Part shown: piece by piece, positions 1 to 6,934 of the stretch
Numbering within the stretch: position 1 is the stretch's first letter
Layout of the letters: each line of letters opens with the position of its first letter
From: an uncultured Lachnospiraceae bacterium
GTDB lineage: Bacteria; Bacillota; Clostridia; Lachnospirales; Lachnospiraceae
Assembly: GCA_910588865.1 (NCBI GenBank)
Contig: CAJUSJ010000088.1
Span: forward strand, 1 to 16,816
Length of the DNA stretch: 16,816 nt
Direction of reading: 5' to 3'
Translations under genes and position numbers: made by a program
Notes under the pieces: generated by a model
The model's input: only the letters and a program-made list of their open reading frames with translations
Database searches by the model: none
Told to the model about the DNA's origin: nothing

Positions 1-1105
1 TATTTTTAGCTTTTTTGTCATAAGTAGTTTGTATCAAATTCGATGTTTCCACGTTCATGGCCGCCACAAGCATAAAATCCGCCGGAAACTCATATCTGCC
101 GCTGACCCTTGACAGGATCACCTTCCTGCTCTCCAAGGGCTGCCGCAGCATCTCAATGGCATGTTTTGAAAACTCCGGGAATTCATCTAAAAACAGCACC
201 CCCCCTGACGCCAGGGACATCTCCCCCGGCACAGGATTCCTCCCGCCGCCTGTGAGGGCAGTGGCGGTGACAGAGTGATGGGGATGACGGAAGGGCCTGT
301 GCCTCAAAAGCTTTCCCCTTCCGGGAAGCAGGCCGCAGATGCTGTAGACCTTGGAGATCTCCAGACACTCCTGGGGTGTGCAGGACGGCATGATGGTGGG
401 AATCCGCTCAGCGATCATGGTCTTTCCCGTCCCCGCCGGGCCGATGTACAGAAGATTGTGGTAACCGGCCGCCGCCACCTCGGTAGCCCTCCTCATGAGG
501 AACTGTCCCTGGACCTGGGAATAGTCCATATGGTACCACTCCGCCTCCTCCCTGTCTTCCGGCATCATTGCCTGCTGCCATTCCCGGTCTTTTCCCGGGT
601 CCTTTATCCATTCCGCTATCTGTCTAAGGTTTTCCACCCCAATGATCCGGATCCCCCCGATGGCCCTGCCTTCGTCCCCGTTCTCCCTGGGCAGAAAACA
701 CCTCTTCCGCCCTTCCTCCCTGGCCCGGGAAACCAGGGACAGGATGCCCCTTATAGGCTTTAACTCCCCGTTGAGTCCCAGTTCTCCCAGAAACACGGCG
801 TCATCCAGGGTTCCTGGATCCAGAATCCCATGGGCGCACAGCATCCCCACCGCGATGGGCAGATCAAAGCCTGTGCCGCCTTTCCTTACATCTGCCGGAG
901 ACAGATTCACCGTCACCTTCCGGGGACGAAAATAATACCCGGAATTCTTTAAGGCAGTCCGAACCCGGTCCTGGGCCTCCTTTACCTCAGAGGACAGTAT
1001 ACCCACCATAGTCACTCCCGGCAGGCCGTCCCCCACATCCACCTCCACGGACACCGAATATCCCTCCAGTCCCTGAAGGCCTACACTATTCACCTTACAA
1101 AACAC
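1..1105 (-). CDS. comM: ComM/YifB-family Mg-chelatase-like AAA+ ATPase, 5' part, disrupted
   Basis: The frame begins at GTG (1103-1105) with AGGAGG at 1112-1117, six bases upstream, and stays open to the window edge (368 codons). The N-terminus (FCKVNSVGLQGLEGYSVSVE) is the Lon-protease-like domain of the YifB/ComM family. The AAA+ part has Walker A (GPAGTGKT), the family signature RPFRHPHHS, and Walker B (GGVLFLDEF). ComM homologues are hexameric helicases that help integrate incoming DNA during transformation; the role in clostridia is not settled. The match runs through FMLVAAMN (Asn at codon 351, bases 53-55), where the family continues with PCPCG. Here it continues as VETSNLIQTT and then Lys-rich, AT-rich sequence with no resemblance to the family. 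The Cys-rich zinc-binding part and C-terminal domain are therefore missing. I infer an insertion at this point; an assembly junction is the alternative. Family assignment is secure. Confidence 0.92.
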   Translation of the reverse strand, partial: MFCKVNSVGLQGLEGYSVSVEVDVGDGLPGVTMVGILSSEVKEAQDRVRTALKNSGYYFRPRKVTVNLSPADVRKGGTGFDLPIAVGMLCAHGILDPGTLDDAVFLGELGLNGELKPIRGILSLVSRAREEGRKRCFLPRENGDEGRAIGGIRIIGVENLRQIAEWIKDPGKDREWQQAMMPEDREEAEWYHMDYSQVQGQFLMRRATEVAAAGYHNLLYIGPAGTGKTMIAERIPTIMPSCTPQECLEISKVYSICGLLPGRGKLLRHRPFRHPHHSVTATALTGGGRNPVPGEMSLASGGVLFLDEFPEFSKHAIEMLRQPLESRKVILSRVSGRYEFPADFMLVAAMNVETSNLIQTTYDKKAKN

Positions 1106-1207
1106 AATAAACCTCCTCTTTCTCTCCACACATGGAATACGGCACAGAAACATGTACCTTGAAACGTGAAAAACGCTGATGTATCAAATAAGATTCCTGA
1201 TAAATTA

Positions 1208-1236
1208 ACTATACTGTATCTGAGAGAAAAAGGCAA
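1208..1236 (-). promoter_or_regulatory. Probable sigma-A promoter for comM
   Basis: On the minus strand a -35-like TTGCCT (1231-1236) is followed after 17 bases by TATAGT (1208-1213). Transcription would start about 1200, leaving a leader of some 95 bases before the GTG start of comM. The site lies in the 153-base gap between comM and the DUF4130 gene, which shows no clear terminator. Assigned by pattern only. Confidence 0.5.
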
Positions 1237-1258
1237 GCTGTATTTTGCTGAAATTCTA

Positions 1259-2014
1259 TTACTGAAACTCTGTCATATAGGGTCGAAACCGCAGAGGAAG
1301 ATGTCCTCTTTGGCACACATAGTTGGTTCTCTCCCTGATGGCAATACTCTGGTGAAATACCTTCCAGAGCTGCTCAAACTCTTTCTGGTCCCCACTGTCC
1401 ATACGATTCTCCTTCCACTGTCCCAAATCCATGTGCACGATGATCCAGCCCTGGTTCGCTTTGTGGACAATGGCCTTGTGACGCCCTTCATCATAGATGA
1501 TCCAGTTCTCTCCGGGAAGTCTGTCCGCGAAATGGGGAGCCATCAGGATGATCACGTCATTCTTGGGCCCCACCCCGCACACCAGGATCCCCTCCCTGGT
1601 CCGGGAAAAACGGGCGAACTCTATGAGAAGATGAGCCTCATTGCCCACATTCCGGTTCATCCGAAAAACCTCGTACACAGCAGGGATCTGGAGCATGTCG
1701 GTGACTGCCTTTTTCAAATTCAGGGCATAGATCAAAAAGCGGTAGATCCTGTCCGCCTTGTCCTCCTCCCGGCTTAAGGAGACCCGAAACACCATCTCAT
1801 AGACCTCCTGACCTGCCTTTTGCCGGATAGCGTCTATCACCTTCTCCGTCTTCTCCCTGGTCTCCTCAACCTGGCGGTACTGGGAAAACATCCGAAGATT
1901 CCCTCTGTCTTCCAGCTCCAGCGCCACATTGGCATGTCCCAGACGGCTCATCCACGCGTCGTAGACACCGCACAGGATCCCTTCCAGAGTATCTCCGCAC
2001 ACAAATATAGTCAT
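1259..2014 (-). CDS. DUF4130/TIGR03915-type probable DNA metabolism protein, partner of radical-SAM repair protein
   Basis: The 251-residue protein starts at ATG (2012-2014) behind a GGGGG-type ribosome site. The opening MTIFVCGDTLEGILCGVYDAW is typical of the conserved family usually called probable DNA metabolism protein (TIGR03915). The C-terminal half carries the DUF4130 signature: NEAHLLIEFARFSRT, then VGPKNDVI, then APHFADRLPGENWIIYDE. In other bacteria this domain is fused to, or encoded beside, a uracil-DNA-glycosylase-family domain and is nearly always paired with the radical-SAM protein encoded just upstream here. The biochemical activity is unknown as far as I know, so a DNA-repair role is inferred from partners. 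It lies 88 bases after the radical-SAM stop in the same direction with no obvious promoter of its own, so it is probably co-transcribed and SOS-controlled. The length is normal and the frame intact. Confidence 0.88.
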   Translation of the reverse strand: MTIFVCGDTLEGILCGVYDAWMSRLGHANVALELEDRGNLRMFSQYRQVEETREKTEKVIDAIRQKAGQEVYEMVFRVSLSREEDKADRIYRFLIYALNLKKAVTDMLQIPAVYEVFRMNRNVGNEAHLLIEFARFSRTREGILVCGVGPKNDVIILMAPHFADRLPGENWIIYDEGRHKAIVHKANQGWIIVHMDLGQWKENRMDSGDQKEFEQLWKVFHQSIAIRERTNYVCQRGHLPLRFRPYMTEFQ

Positions 2015-2053
2015 GTCATGTTCCCCCTTTCTCTGATCTTATCCAGACTTTCC

Positions 2054-2071
2054 CCCGGACCACTGTCCGGG
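2054..2071 (-). other. GC-rich hairpin between the two DNA-repair genes
   Basis: A perfect 7-bp inverted repeat, CCCGGAC / GTCCGGG with a 4-base loop, lies in the 88-base gap between the radical-SAM stop and the DUF4130 start. No U-run follows on the minus strand, so it is not a standard terminator. It may stabilise or partly attenuate the mRNA between the cistrons. Confidence 0.55.
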
Positions 2072-2102
2072 TTCACAAAACGCGAGGCTCACAGCACCTG
2101 CC

Positions 2103-3449
2103 TTACATCTGCCCCAATACCGCCATCCGCACATCCTGAGGCTCCGGCGGCGGGGACAGCCATCCGTCGTCAAACATGGACAGCTGACGGTAGCTGTCTT
2201 TATTGGTAATATCCCATGTCTTCCGCCGCTCCTCCCCCACAAGCTGGCTGGTAATGTAGTCCTGGTCCACTTTTCCCGAAGACAGCATCCTCCCGCCGCA
2301 GGTGATAAAGTATCCTGCCCGTTTCAATACCACGCCCATCTTCTTCAGATCCGGAAAATCCAGGACTCCGCTCCTTCTGGCCGCCACGATCCTCTTAGCG
2401 GACTTGACGCCGATGCCGGGCACACGGAGGATGGTCTGGTAATCCGCCCTGTTCACCTCCACAGGAAATATGTCCAGATGCCGCAGGGCCCAGTCGCACT
2501 TAGGGTCCAGAAGCACATTAAAGTGAGGCTGCCCTTCTGTCAGCAGCTCATCTGCCCGAAATCCATAGAACCTCATGAGCCAGTCCGCCTGGTACAGCCT
2601 GTGCTCCCGCAGAAGAGGGGGCCCTCCCGGCAGCACCGGAAGACGGCTGTCGTCGTTGACCCGAACAAAAGCGGAATAAAAGACCCTCTTCAGATCATAG
2701 TTCTGATACAAAGCCTCCGCCACCTTGATCATCTGATAGTCATTCTCCGGCGTAGCCCCCACGATCATCTGGGTGCTCTGTCCCGCGGGCACAAACCTCC
2801 GCCCCCTCTCATAAGGGATGATCTCTGTCCTCTGGGTCCGGATCCCCCTCTGAATCTGCCTCATGGGGGCCAGGATCCGGGTTCTGGACTTGGATGGCGC
2901 TAAATTCTTAAGGCCCTCTGCCGTGGGAAGCTCCAGATTCACGCTCATCCGGTCCGCCAGAAGCCCTACCTGCTCGATCAGCGCCGGGTCTGCCCCCGGG
3001 ATGGCCTTCACATGGATATACCCGTTAAAGCGGTACTCCCCCCTCAGCTTCCAAAGAGTCTGGAAAATCAGATCCATGGTGTAATCCGGGCTCACCAGGA
3101 TCCCGGAGCTTAAAAACAACCCTTCTATATAATTGCGCCGGTAAAACTCCATGGTGAGGGTACACACCTCATCCGGAGTAAATGACGCGCGCTTTACATC
3201 ATTGGACCGGCGGTTCACGCAATACCGGCAGTCATAGACGCACTGGTTGGTAAATAAGATCTTCAAAAGAGACACACAACGCCCATCCGCCGCAAAGCTG
3301 TGGCACAGCCCCGCGGACACCGCGTTGCCCAGCATCCCCTTCTTTCCCTTTCGGTCCACACCGCTGGAGGTACAGGCCACGTCATACTTGGCCGCGTCGG
3401 ACAAGATCTCCAATTTCTCCTTAAGTCCCATCTGTTCCTGAATCAGCAT
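2103..3449 (-). CDS. Radical-SAM DNA modification/repair-type protein (TIGR03916 family) with C-terminal helix-hairpin-helix
   Basis: The 448-residue protein has the radical-SAM motif C70-x3-C74-x2-C77 (CVYDCRYC), which binds the [4Fe-4S] cluster that cleaves S-adenosylmethionine. Near residues 339-388 there is a helix-hairpin-helix DNA-binding segment centred on VPGIGVKSAKRI. This architecture is that of the family named putative DNA modification/repair radical SAM protein. The substrate is not known to me. I chose ATG 3447-3449 as start: AAGGAGA (3457-3463) lies seven bases upstream and the protein then begins MLIQEQMGLKEKLEIL. An in-frame ATG at 3471-3473 lies inside a LexA box and too close to the predicted transcription start. 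It is the first gene of a two-gene unit with the DUF4130 partner. Two LexA boxes around its promoter show SOS control, which supports a repair role. Confidence 0.9.
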   Translation of the reverse strand: MLIQEQMGLKEKLEILSDAAKYDVACTSSGVDRKGKKGMLGNAVSAGLCHSFAADGRCVSLLKILFTNQCVYDCRYCVNRRSNDVKRASFTPDEVCTLTMEFYRRNYIEGLFLSSGILVSPDYTMDLIFQTLWKLRGEYRFNGYIHVKAIPGADPALIEQVGLLADRMSVNLELPTAEGLKNLAPSKSRTRILAPMRQIQRGIRTQRTEIIPYERGRRFVPAGQSTQMIVGATPENDYQMIKVAEALYQNYDLKRVFYSAFVRVNDDSRLPVLPGGPPLLREHRLYQADWLMRFYGFRADELLTEGQPHFNVLLDPKCDWALRHLDIFPVEVNRADYQTILRVPGIGVKSAKRIVAARRSGVLDFPDLKKMGVVLKRAGYFITCGGRMLSSGKVDQDYITSQLVGEERRKTWDITNKDSYRQLSMFDDGWLSPPPEPQDVRMAVLGQM

Positions 3450-3466
3450 CGCGCCATCTCCTTTTG

Positions 3467-3480
3467 CAAACATTTGTTCT
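3467..3480 (-). promoter_or_regulatory. LexA (SOS) box 2
   Basis: On the minus strand the site reads AGAACAAATGTTTG, which fits the Gram-positive LexA/DinR consensus CGAACRNRYGTTYG at every position except the first. It sits just downstream of the -10 element, over the predicted transcription start, so bound LexA would block initiation. Confidence 0.8.
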
Positions 3481-3487
3481 GTCTGCC

Positions 3488-3516
3488 ATTATACCACCTG
3501 TCTCAAGAAAACGCAA
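3488..3516 (-). promoter_or_regulatory. Sigma-A promoter of the SOS DNA-repair pair
   Basis: On the minus strand TTGCGT (3511-3516) is followed after exactly 17 bases by a consensus TATAAT (3488-3493). Transcription would start about 3480, giving a leader of about 30 bases that contains the AAGGAGA ribosome site. LexA boxes lie nine bases upstream of the -35 element and seven bases downstream of the -10 element. Confidence 0.8.
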
Positions 3517-3525
3517 CCGATTTTT

Positions 3526-3539
3526 AGAACATTTGTTCT
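3526..3539 (-). promoter_or_regulatory. LexA (SOS) box 1
   Basis: AGAACAAATGTTCT is a 14-base site with perfect GAAC/GTTC arms and AGAAC/GTTCT symmetry. It lies just upstream of the -35 element. With the second box 59 bases away it brackets the promoter, an arrangement that suggests tight repression by two LexA dimers. Confidence 0.8.
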
Positions 3540-3548
3540 TTTTTCGGC

Positions 3549-3680
3549 AGGGTAATCGTTACCGCTCAGGTAGGTCCCCACGCTTGCCGCGCTGACCATA
3601 TGATAAGGGGATTCCAAATGGGCATATGCGGTTACGTCCACATGCCACATGTGAACCGTAACGGGTAATTCATCCCGGAG
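3549..3680. other. Intergenic segment dense in inverted repeats
   Basis: This stretch lies between the galE-side repeat and the SOS promoter and has no credible gene. It contains GGTAA-tcg-TTACC (3551-3563) and a nested pair around 3633-3662: outer arms GTTACG/CGTAAC enclosing inner arms CACATG-cca-CATGTG. Next to it is CGGG/CCCG around a TAATTCAT loop (3662-3677). A 104-codon open frame crosses the segment but ends within the TATAAT box. The function is unknown; structured leader RNA or part of a larger dispersed repeat is possible. Confidence 0.4.
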
Positions 3681-3682
3681 TG

Positions 3683-3823
3683 AACCGCGACACAGGACCC
3701 TCCCCTTCATCCGCAAAATCAAGCAGGGAAGGCCCTTTCCCCTACTCGCCGTGCCGGGGCGGGACCGCTTTAAGGGCCATATCCCTCTCCGCCCCGTGAA
3801 CACAAAAAAAGAGTAAAGCCTTC
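3683..3823 (-). repeat. Dispersed repeat, copy A (galE 3' side)
   Basis: The segment is similar to 4995-5120 in the same orientation. Shared blocks in order (plus strand): AGGACC, an identical 15-base gap, AAAATC, a hairpin built on AG[CT]AGGGAAG and TTCCC[C]T[AG]CT, then CTCGC[CT]GTGCCG, GCGGG[A]CCGCTTTA, TCCGC[CT]CCGTG and finally AAAGCCTTCC. Identity looks around three quarters by eye. The last block is also the 3' arm of the galE terminator. No transposase or convincing gene is inside. It could be a MITE-, REP- or BOX-like element or a small structured RNA. Confidence 0.65.
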
Positions 3824-3895
3824 CCCCCGCTCCTCAGATGTCCCCACAAAAGCGGCATCCAATTCTTGTCCACAGGAAGAAAGACTTTACACTCT
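3804..3895 (-). terminator. Possible large-loop terminator after galE
   Basis: Downstream of the galE stop, the arm at 3875-3895 (AGAGTGTAAAG ... TTCC on the minus strand) can pair imperfectly with GGAAGGCTTTACTCT (3810-3824), followed at once by seven U residues (3804-3810). The loop is about 50 bases and the stem has a 2-base bulge and an internal mismatch. Placement and U-run favour a terminator; the size is unusual. Confidence 0.5.
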
Positions 3896-3919
3896 GTTCT
3901 TTATCCGACGGATATCTCC

Positions 3920-4939
3920 TTACTGCTCATACCCCTCCGGGTTATTCTTCTGCCACCTCCAGGAATCCTGGCACATCTCCTTGATCCCTCTCTTGGCCAC
4001 CCAGCCAAGTTCCGCCTTGGCCTTGGACGGATCCGCGTAGCAGGCCGGCACATCTCCCGGACGGCGGTCCTTAAACACATAGTTGATCTTTAAGCTGTTG
4101 GCCTCCTCAAAGGCATTGATCACATCCAGCACGCTGTAACCGGTTCCGGTTCCCAGATTGTAGATCCACACGCCGCCTTGTTCCTTCTCCAGCTTCTGGA
4201 GAGCCTTCAGATGGCCGTCGGCCAGATCCACCACATGGATATAGTCTCTCACACAGGTTCCGTCCGGAGTGTCGTAATCATTGCCGAACACGCCAAGGCA
4301 TACCAGCTTGCCAACAGCCACCTGGGTGATATACGGAAGCAGATTGTTGGGGATACCCTTGGGGTTTTCTCCGATCCTTCCCGTCTCGTGAGCTCCGATG
4401 GGGTTAAAGTAGCGAAGAAGCATGACCTGCCACTCCGGATCAGCGGTGTGAAGGTCTGACAGAATCTGCTCCAGCATACCCTTGGTGCGTCCGTAAGGAT
4501 TGGTGATCTCGCCCTTGGGGCATTCCTCTGTGATGGGCACAAAAGCCGGATTGCCATAAACCGTGGCAGAGGAACTGAACACAATACTCTTTACCCCATG
4601 CTTCCTCATCTCGTCGCACAGGATCAGGGTTCCCGTAATATTGTTGTGATAATACTCCAGAGGCTTGAATACAGACTCGCCCACTGCCTTCAATCCGGCA
4701 AAATGGATGACGGAATCGATCTTCTCATTGTCAAATACCTTCTTCACCCCTGGCTGATCCAACAGATCCACCTCATAAAACGTCACTTTTTTCCCAGTAA
4801 TCTCCTCCACCCGATTCAGTGATTCCCGACAGGAATTGCAAAGATTATCAAGGACCACCACGTCATACCCCGCGTTCAAAAGTTCCACGCATGTATGGCT
4901 GCCGATATATCCGGCACCGCCTGTTACCAAGATTGCCAT
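3920..4939 (-). CDS. galE: UDP-glucose 4-epimerase
   Basis: The protein interconverts UDP-glucose and UDP-galactose in the cytoplasm, using tightly bound NAD+, in the Leloir pathway and in supply of galactose units for surface glycans. It is 339 residues, close to the usual ~338. The NAD-binding motif TGGAGYIGSH is at residues 7-16; the catalytic region shows SSSATVYG and the YxxxK motif as YGRTK. Conserved family segments DGTCVRDYIHVVDLADGH, YNLGTGTGYSVL and RRPGDVPACYAD are all present. The start is ATG 4937-4939, eight bases after GGAGG. An in-frame ATG five codons earlier overlaps that ribosome site and is less likely. The gene stands alone between two copies of a dispersed repeat, and I see no clear promoter in the 230 bases upstream. 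It may depend on read-through from the PTS operon or on an atypical promoter. UDP-GlcNAc or other UDP-sugars as extra substrates cannot be excluded. Confidence 0.95.
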   Translation of the reverse strand: MAILVTGGAGYIGSHTCVELLNAGYDVVVLDNLCNSCRESLNRVEEITGKKVTFYEVDLLDQPGVKKVFDNEKIDSVIHFAGLKAVGESVFKPLEYYHNNITGTLILCDEMRKHGVKSIVFSSSATVYGNPAFVPITEECPKGEITNPYGRTKGMLEQILSDLHTADPEWQVMLLRYFNPIGAHETGRIGENPKGIPNNLLPYITQVAVGKLVCLGVFGNDYDTPDGTCVRDYIHVVDLADGHLKALQKLEKEQGGVWIYNLGTGTGYSVLDVINAFEEANSLKINYVFKDRRPGDVPACYADPSKAKAELGWVAKRGIKEMCQDSWRWQKNNPEGYEQ

Positions 4940-4994
4940 ATCATTTTCCTCCATTTCTCACTTAAAACGGACCAGCATTCCCCAGCCGCGCGGT

Positions 4995-5120
4995 TCCCGC
5001 GCCAGGACCTTTGTCCGCTTCCTGAAAATCGAGTAGGGAAGATTTTTCCCTGCTCGCTGTGCCGAAGCGGGCCGCTTTAGCGGCATGTTCCTTTCCGCTC
5101 CGTGTACAATAAAGCCTTCC
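4995..5120 (-). repeat. Dispersed repeat, copy B (galE 5' side)
   Basis: This is the second copy of the repeat at 3683-3823, in the same orientation. On the plus strand GAGTAGGGAA-gattt-TTCCCTGCTC (5031-5055) forms a 10-bp stem with one mismatch or wobble. CCGCTTTAGCGG (5072-5083) forms a second small hairpin. Its AAAGCCTTCC end overlaps the terminator of the PTS operon, just as copy A overlaps that of galE. Open frames across it give only low-complexity basic peptides and I do not call them genes. Confidence 0.65.
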
Positions 5121-5142
5121 TCCTTATTATAAGGGGGAAGGC
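5114..5142 (-). terminator. Rho-independent terminator of the PTS operon
   Basis: A 14-bp stem, GCCTTCCCCCTTAT pairing with ATAAGGAGGAAGGC with one wobble, lies about 28 bases after the EIICB stop. On the minus strand it is followed by TTTATTGT. This closes the antiterminator-EIIA-HPr-EIICB operon. Confidence 0.85.
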
Positions 5143-5170
5143 AGTGAAAAACAATGCCATTTTTGTACAT

Positions 5171-6628
5171 TTATTTGCACAATTTTTTGAATTCATCAGC
5201 CACGAACTGAACCTGTGTTCCCACGATCACCTGAACTGAATTCTTGCCCGGGCGGATGACACCCGCCACACCTGCGGTTTTAATCTTCTTCTCATCCACG
5301 CCTGTGTAATCCTTAATCTCCAGGCGAAGTCTGGTGATACAATTATCAATGGAAGTCACATTGTCAGCCCCGCCTACGCCTTCCAGGATGATCCTGGCGA
5401 CCTCGGTGAAATTATTGTTGGACAGAACCACCCTCATCTCGTCCTCATCGTCTTCCTCCCGTCCCGGAGTCTTTAAATCAAATTTGGTAATCACAAAGCG
5501 GAACACAACATAATAAACCACTCCCACCACAAGTCCTATGGGAATCAGCAGCCAGGGATTCTGGGCCAATGGAGTAAAGGAACTGAGCACCATATCCACA
5601 GCGCCGCCGGAGAAGGAAAAACCAGCCCGGATAGGAAGGGCTACGGTGATTCCCGCTGTAAGTCCCGCCAAAAGAGCGTGAACCACATACAGACCAGGAG
5701 CCAGGAACATGAAAGCAAACTCAATAGGCTCTGTGACGCCAGTAAAGAAGGAGCAGAAGGCCGCGGATACCAAAAGACCGTAAGCCACTTTCTTCTTCTC
5801 AGGCTTTGCCGTGTGGTACATAGCCAGACATGCCGCCGGAAGACCGAACATCATAAATGGGAAAAATCCTGTCATGTACATGCCCGTCTGGCCGAACACA
5901 CCTGTATTGCCCCAGAAATTTCCAAGGTCATTAATATTCGCCACATCAAACCAGAACACAGAGTTCAGAGCGTGATGAAGGCCAAATGGGATGAGAAGGC
6001 GGTTGAAGAACGCGTAAATCCCGGCCCCCAGAGCGCCCATGCCGATAAACGCCTTGCCCATAGCCACCAGAGCTCCATATACAATCGGCCACACCACAAA
6101 CAGAACCAGAGACGCCACGATGGAATACAGGGCCGTAAAGATCGCCACTGCCCTCTTGCCGCTGAAAAACGCCAGGGCGTCGGGAAGCTTTACCCCTTTA
6201 TACTTGTTGTAGCAGGTAGACCCGATGATACCGGAAATGATTCCGATAAACTGGTTCACGATCTTGCCGAAAGCCGGGTCCGCCTCCTTGCCGGTAATCC
6301 CCGCCACAGTGCCGCTGCTCAGCAGAGTGGTGATCATGTACATGGAAACCAGTCCGGCCAGGGCCGCCGCCCCGTCGTTGTCATCCGACATGCCTACAGC
6401 CACACCGATAGCAAACAGCCATGACATGTTGTCGATGAGAGCGCCGCCTGCCTTGATCAGGAACAAACCCACCGCGTAGGAAAATCCTCCTGCCGTGAAA
6501 CCCTGAACCTCACCTGCCATGGCTGCCGGTGCCAGTATGTACCCAAGTCCCATAAGAATACCGCATATAGGGAGACACGCTACCGGGAGCATCAACGACT
6601 TGCCCAGTTTCTGGAAATACTTCATCAT
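5171..6628 (-). CDS. PTS glucose/N-acetylglucosamine-family transporter, EIICB
   Basis: This membrane permease imports and phosphorylates a hexose. The 485-residue chain has an N-terminal EIIC domain of about ten hydrophobic segments, with the GxTEPIEF motif (TGVTEPIEFAF) and FGLHHALNSVFWF of the glucose-glucoside family. After an acidic linker (EEDDEDE) comes an EIIB domain from about residue 404, whose phosphorylated cysteine is Cys430 in SIDNCITRLRLE. The NDLGNFWG and FMMFGLPAACLAM stretches look more like GlcNAc (NagE-type) than pure glucose permeases, but I cannot fix the substrate. The start is the first of two adjacent ATGs, with AAGGAG (6637-6642) eight bases upstream. It is last in the operon and lacks a fused EIIA, which is supplied by the separate gene two positions upstream. 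A terminator follows the stop. Confidence 0.94.
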   Translation of the reverse strand: MMKYFQKLGKSLMLPVACLPICGILMGLGYILAPAAMAGEVQGFTAGGFSYAVGLFLIKAGGALIDNMSWLFAIGVAVGMSDDNDGAAALAGLVSMYMITTLLSSGTVAGITGKEADPAFGKIVNQFIGIISGIIGSTCYNKYKGVKLPDALAFFSGKRAVAIFTALYSIVASLVLFVVWPIVYGALVAMGKAFIGMGALGAGIYAFFNRLLIPFGLHHALNSVFWFDVANINDLGNFWGNTGVFGQTGMYMTGFFPFMMFGLPAACLAMYHTAKPEKKKVAYGLLVSAAFCSFFTGVTEPIEFAFMFLAPGLYVVHALLAGLTAGITVALPIRAGFSFSGGAVDMVLSSFTPLAQNPWLLIPIGLVVGVVYYVVFRFVITKFDLKTPGREEDDEDEMRVVLSNNNFTEVARIILEGVGGADNVTSIDNCITRLRLEIKDYTGVDEKKIKTAGVAGVIRPGKNSVQVIVGTQVQFVADEFKKLCK

Positions 6629-6668
6629 AATAAGAACTCCTTTCTTTTGGCCAAAATGGCCATTTGCC

Positions 6669-6926
6669 TCATTTACTGCCGTTCAACGCCCTTTCAATCT
6701 CCTCCAGGATCTCCGTCTCCCTCTCTCCGTCTACTGTCACCGCGACCTGGTCCTTGTACCGGGCTCCAAGAGACATGACCTCCAGAATGTTTCCCCCATC
6801 CGCGGTCTGTCCCCCATATTCCAATGTAACCAAAGCCCGGACCTTGCGGCACGCCATGACAACCTTCGCTGAATTTCTGGCATGTATGCCTTCTAAATCT
6901 TTTAAAATAATTATTTTCCTGATCAT
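6669..6926 (-). CDS. HPr-family phosphocarrier protein with Asn at position 46
   Basis: HPr passes phosphate from enzyme I to EIIA. The 85-residue product is the usual size. The active histidine falls exactly at His15 in GIHARNSAK with Arg17 kept, but the usual Pro18 is Asn. The regulatory site Ser46, the target of HPr kinase in Firmicutes, is Asn in GGNILEVMSLGA. The protein should therefore take part in sugar phosphorylation but not in Ser46-P/CcpA catabolite repression. I chose ATG 6924-6926, which gives the standard HPr N-terminus MIRKIIILKD. It is eight bases after the EIIA stop and its weak ribosome site lies in the EIIA 3' end, so translational coupling is likely. It is probably an operon-dedicated paralogue, not the general HPr. 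No enzyme I gene is in the window. Confidence 0.9.
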   Translation of the reverse strand: MIRKIIILKDLEGIHARNSAKVVMACRKVRALVTLEYGGQTADGGNILEVMSLGARYKDQVAVTVDGERETEILEEIERALNGSK

Positions 6927-6934
6927 AGAATTAC

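Noticed and set aside
1166..1777. A 203-codon plus-strand open frame opposite the DUF4130 gene
   Set aside because: It is a shadow of a conserved minus-strand gene with family motifs; no domain is visible in the plus-strand product.
3450..3473. Upstream ATG for the radical-SAM gene
   Set aside because: It lies inside LexA box 2 and only about eight bases from the predicted transcription start, whereas ATG 3447-3449 has AAGGAGA at ideal spacing.
3489..3803. A 104-codon minus-strand open frame upstream of the SOS promoter
   Set aside because: It starts inside repeat copy A, crosses the palindromes and a LexA box and ends within the TATAAT element. The peptide has no recognisable domain and no good ribosome site, so it is better read as non-coding repeat and promoter sequence.
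4958..5170. A 70-codon minus-strand open frame between galE and the EIICB gene
   Set aside because: It runs through the PTS terminator and repeat copy B, and the product is basic and low in complexity with no family resemblance.
5678..6424. A 248-codon plus-strand open frame opposite the EIICB gene
   Set aside because: It is antisense to a strongly recognised transporter; its composition is that of a reverse-complement shadow and it has no ribosome site.
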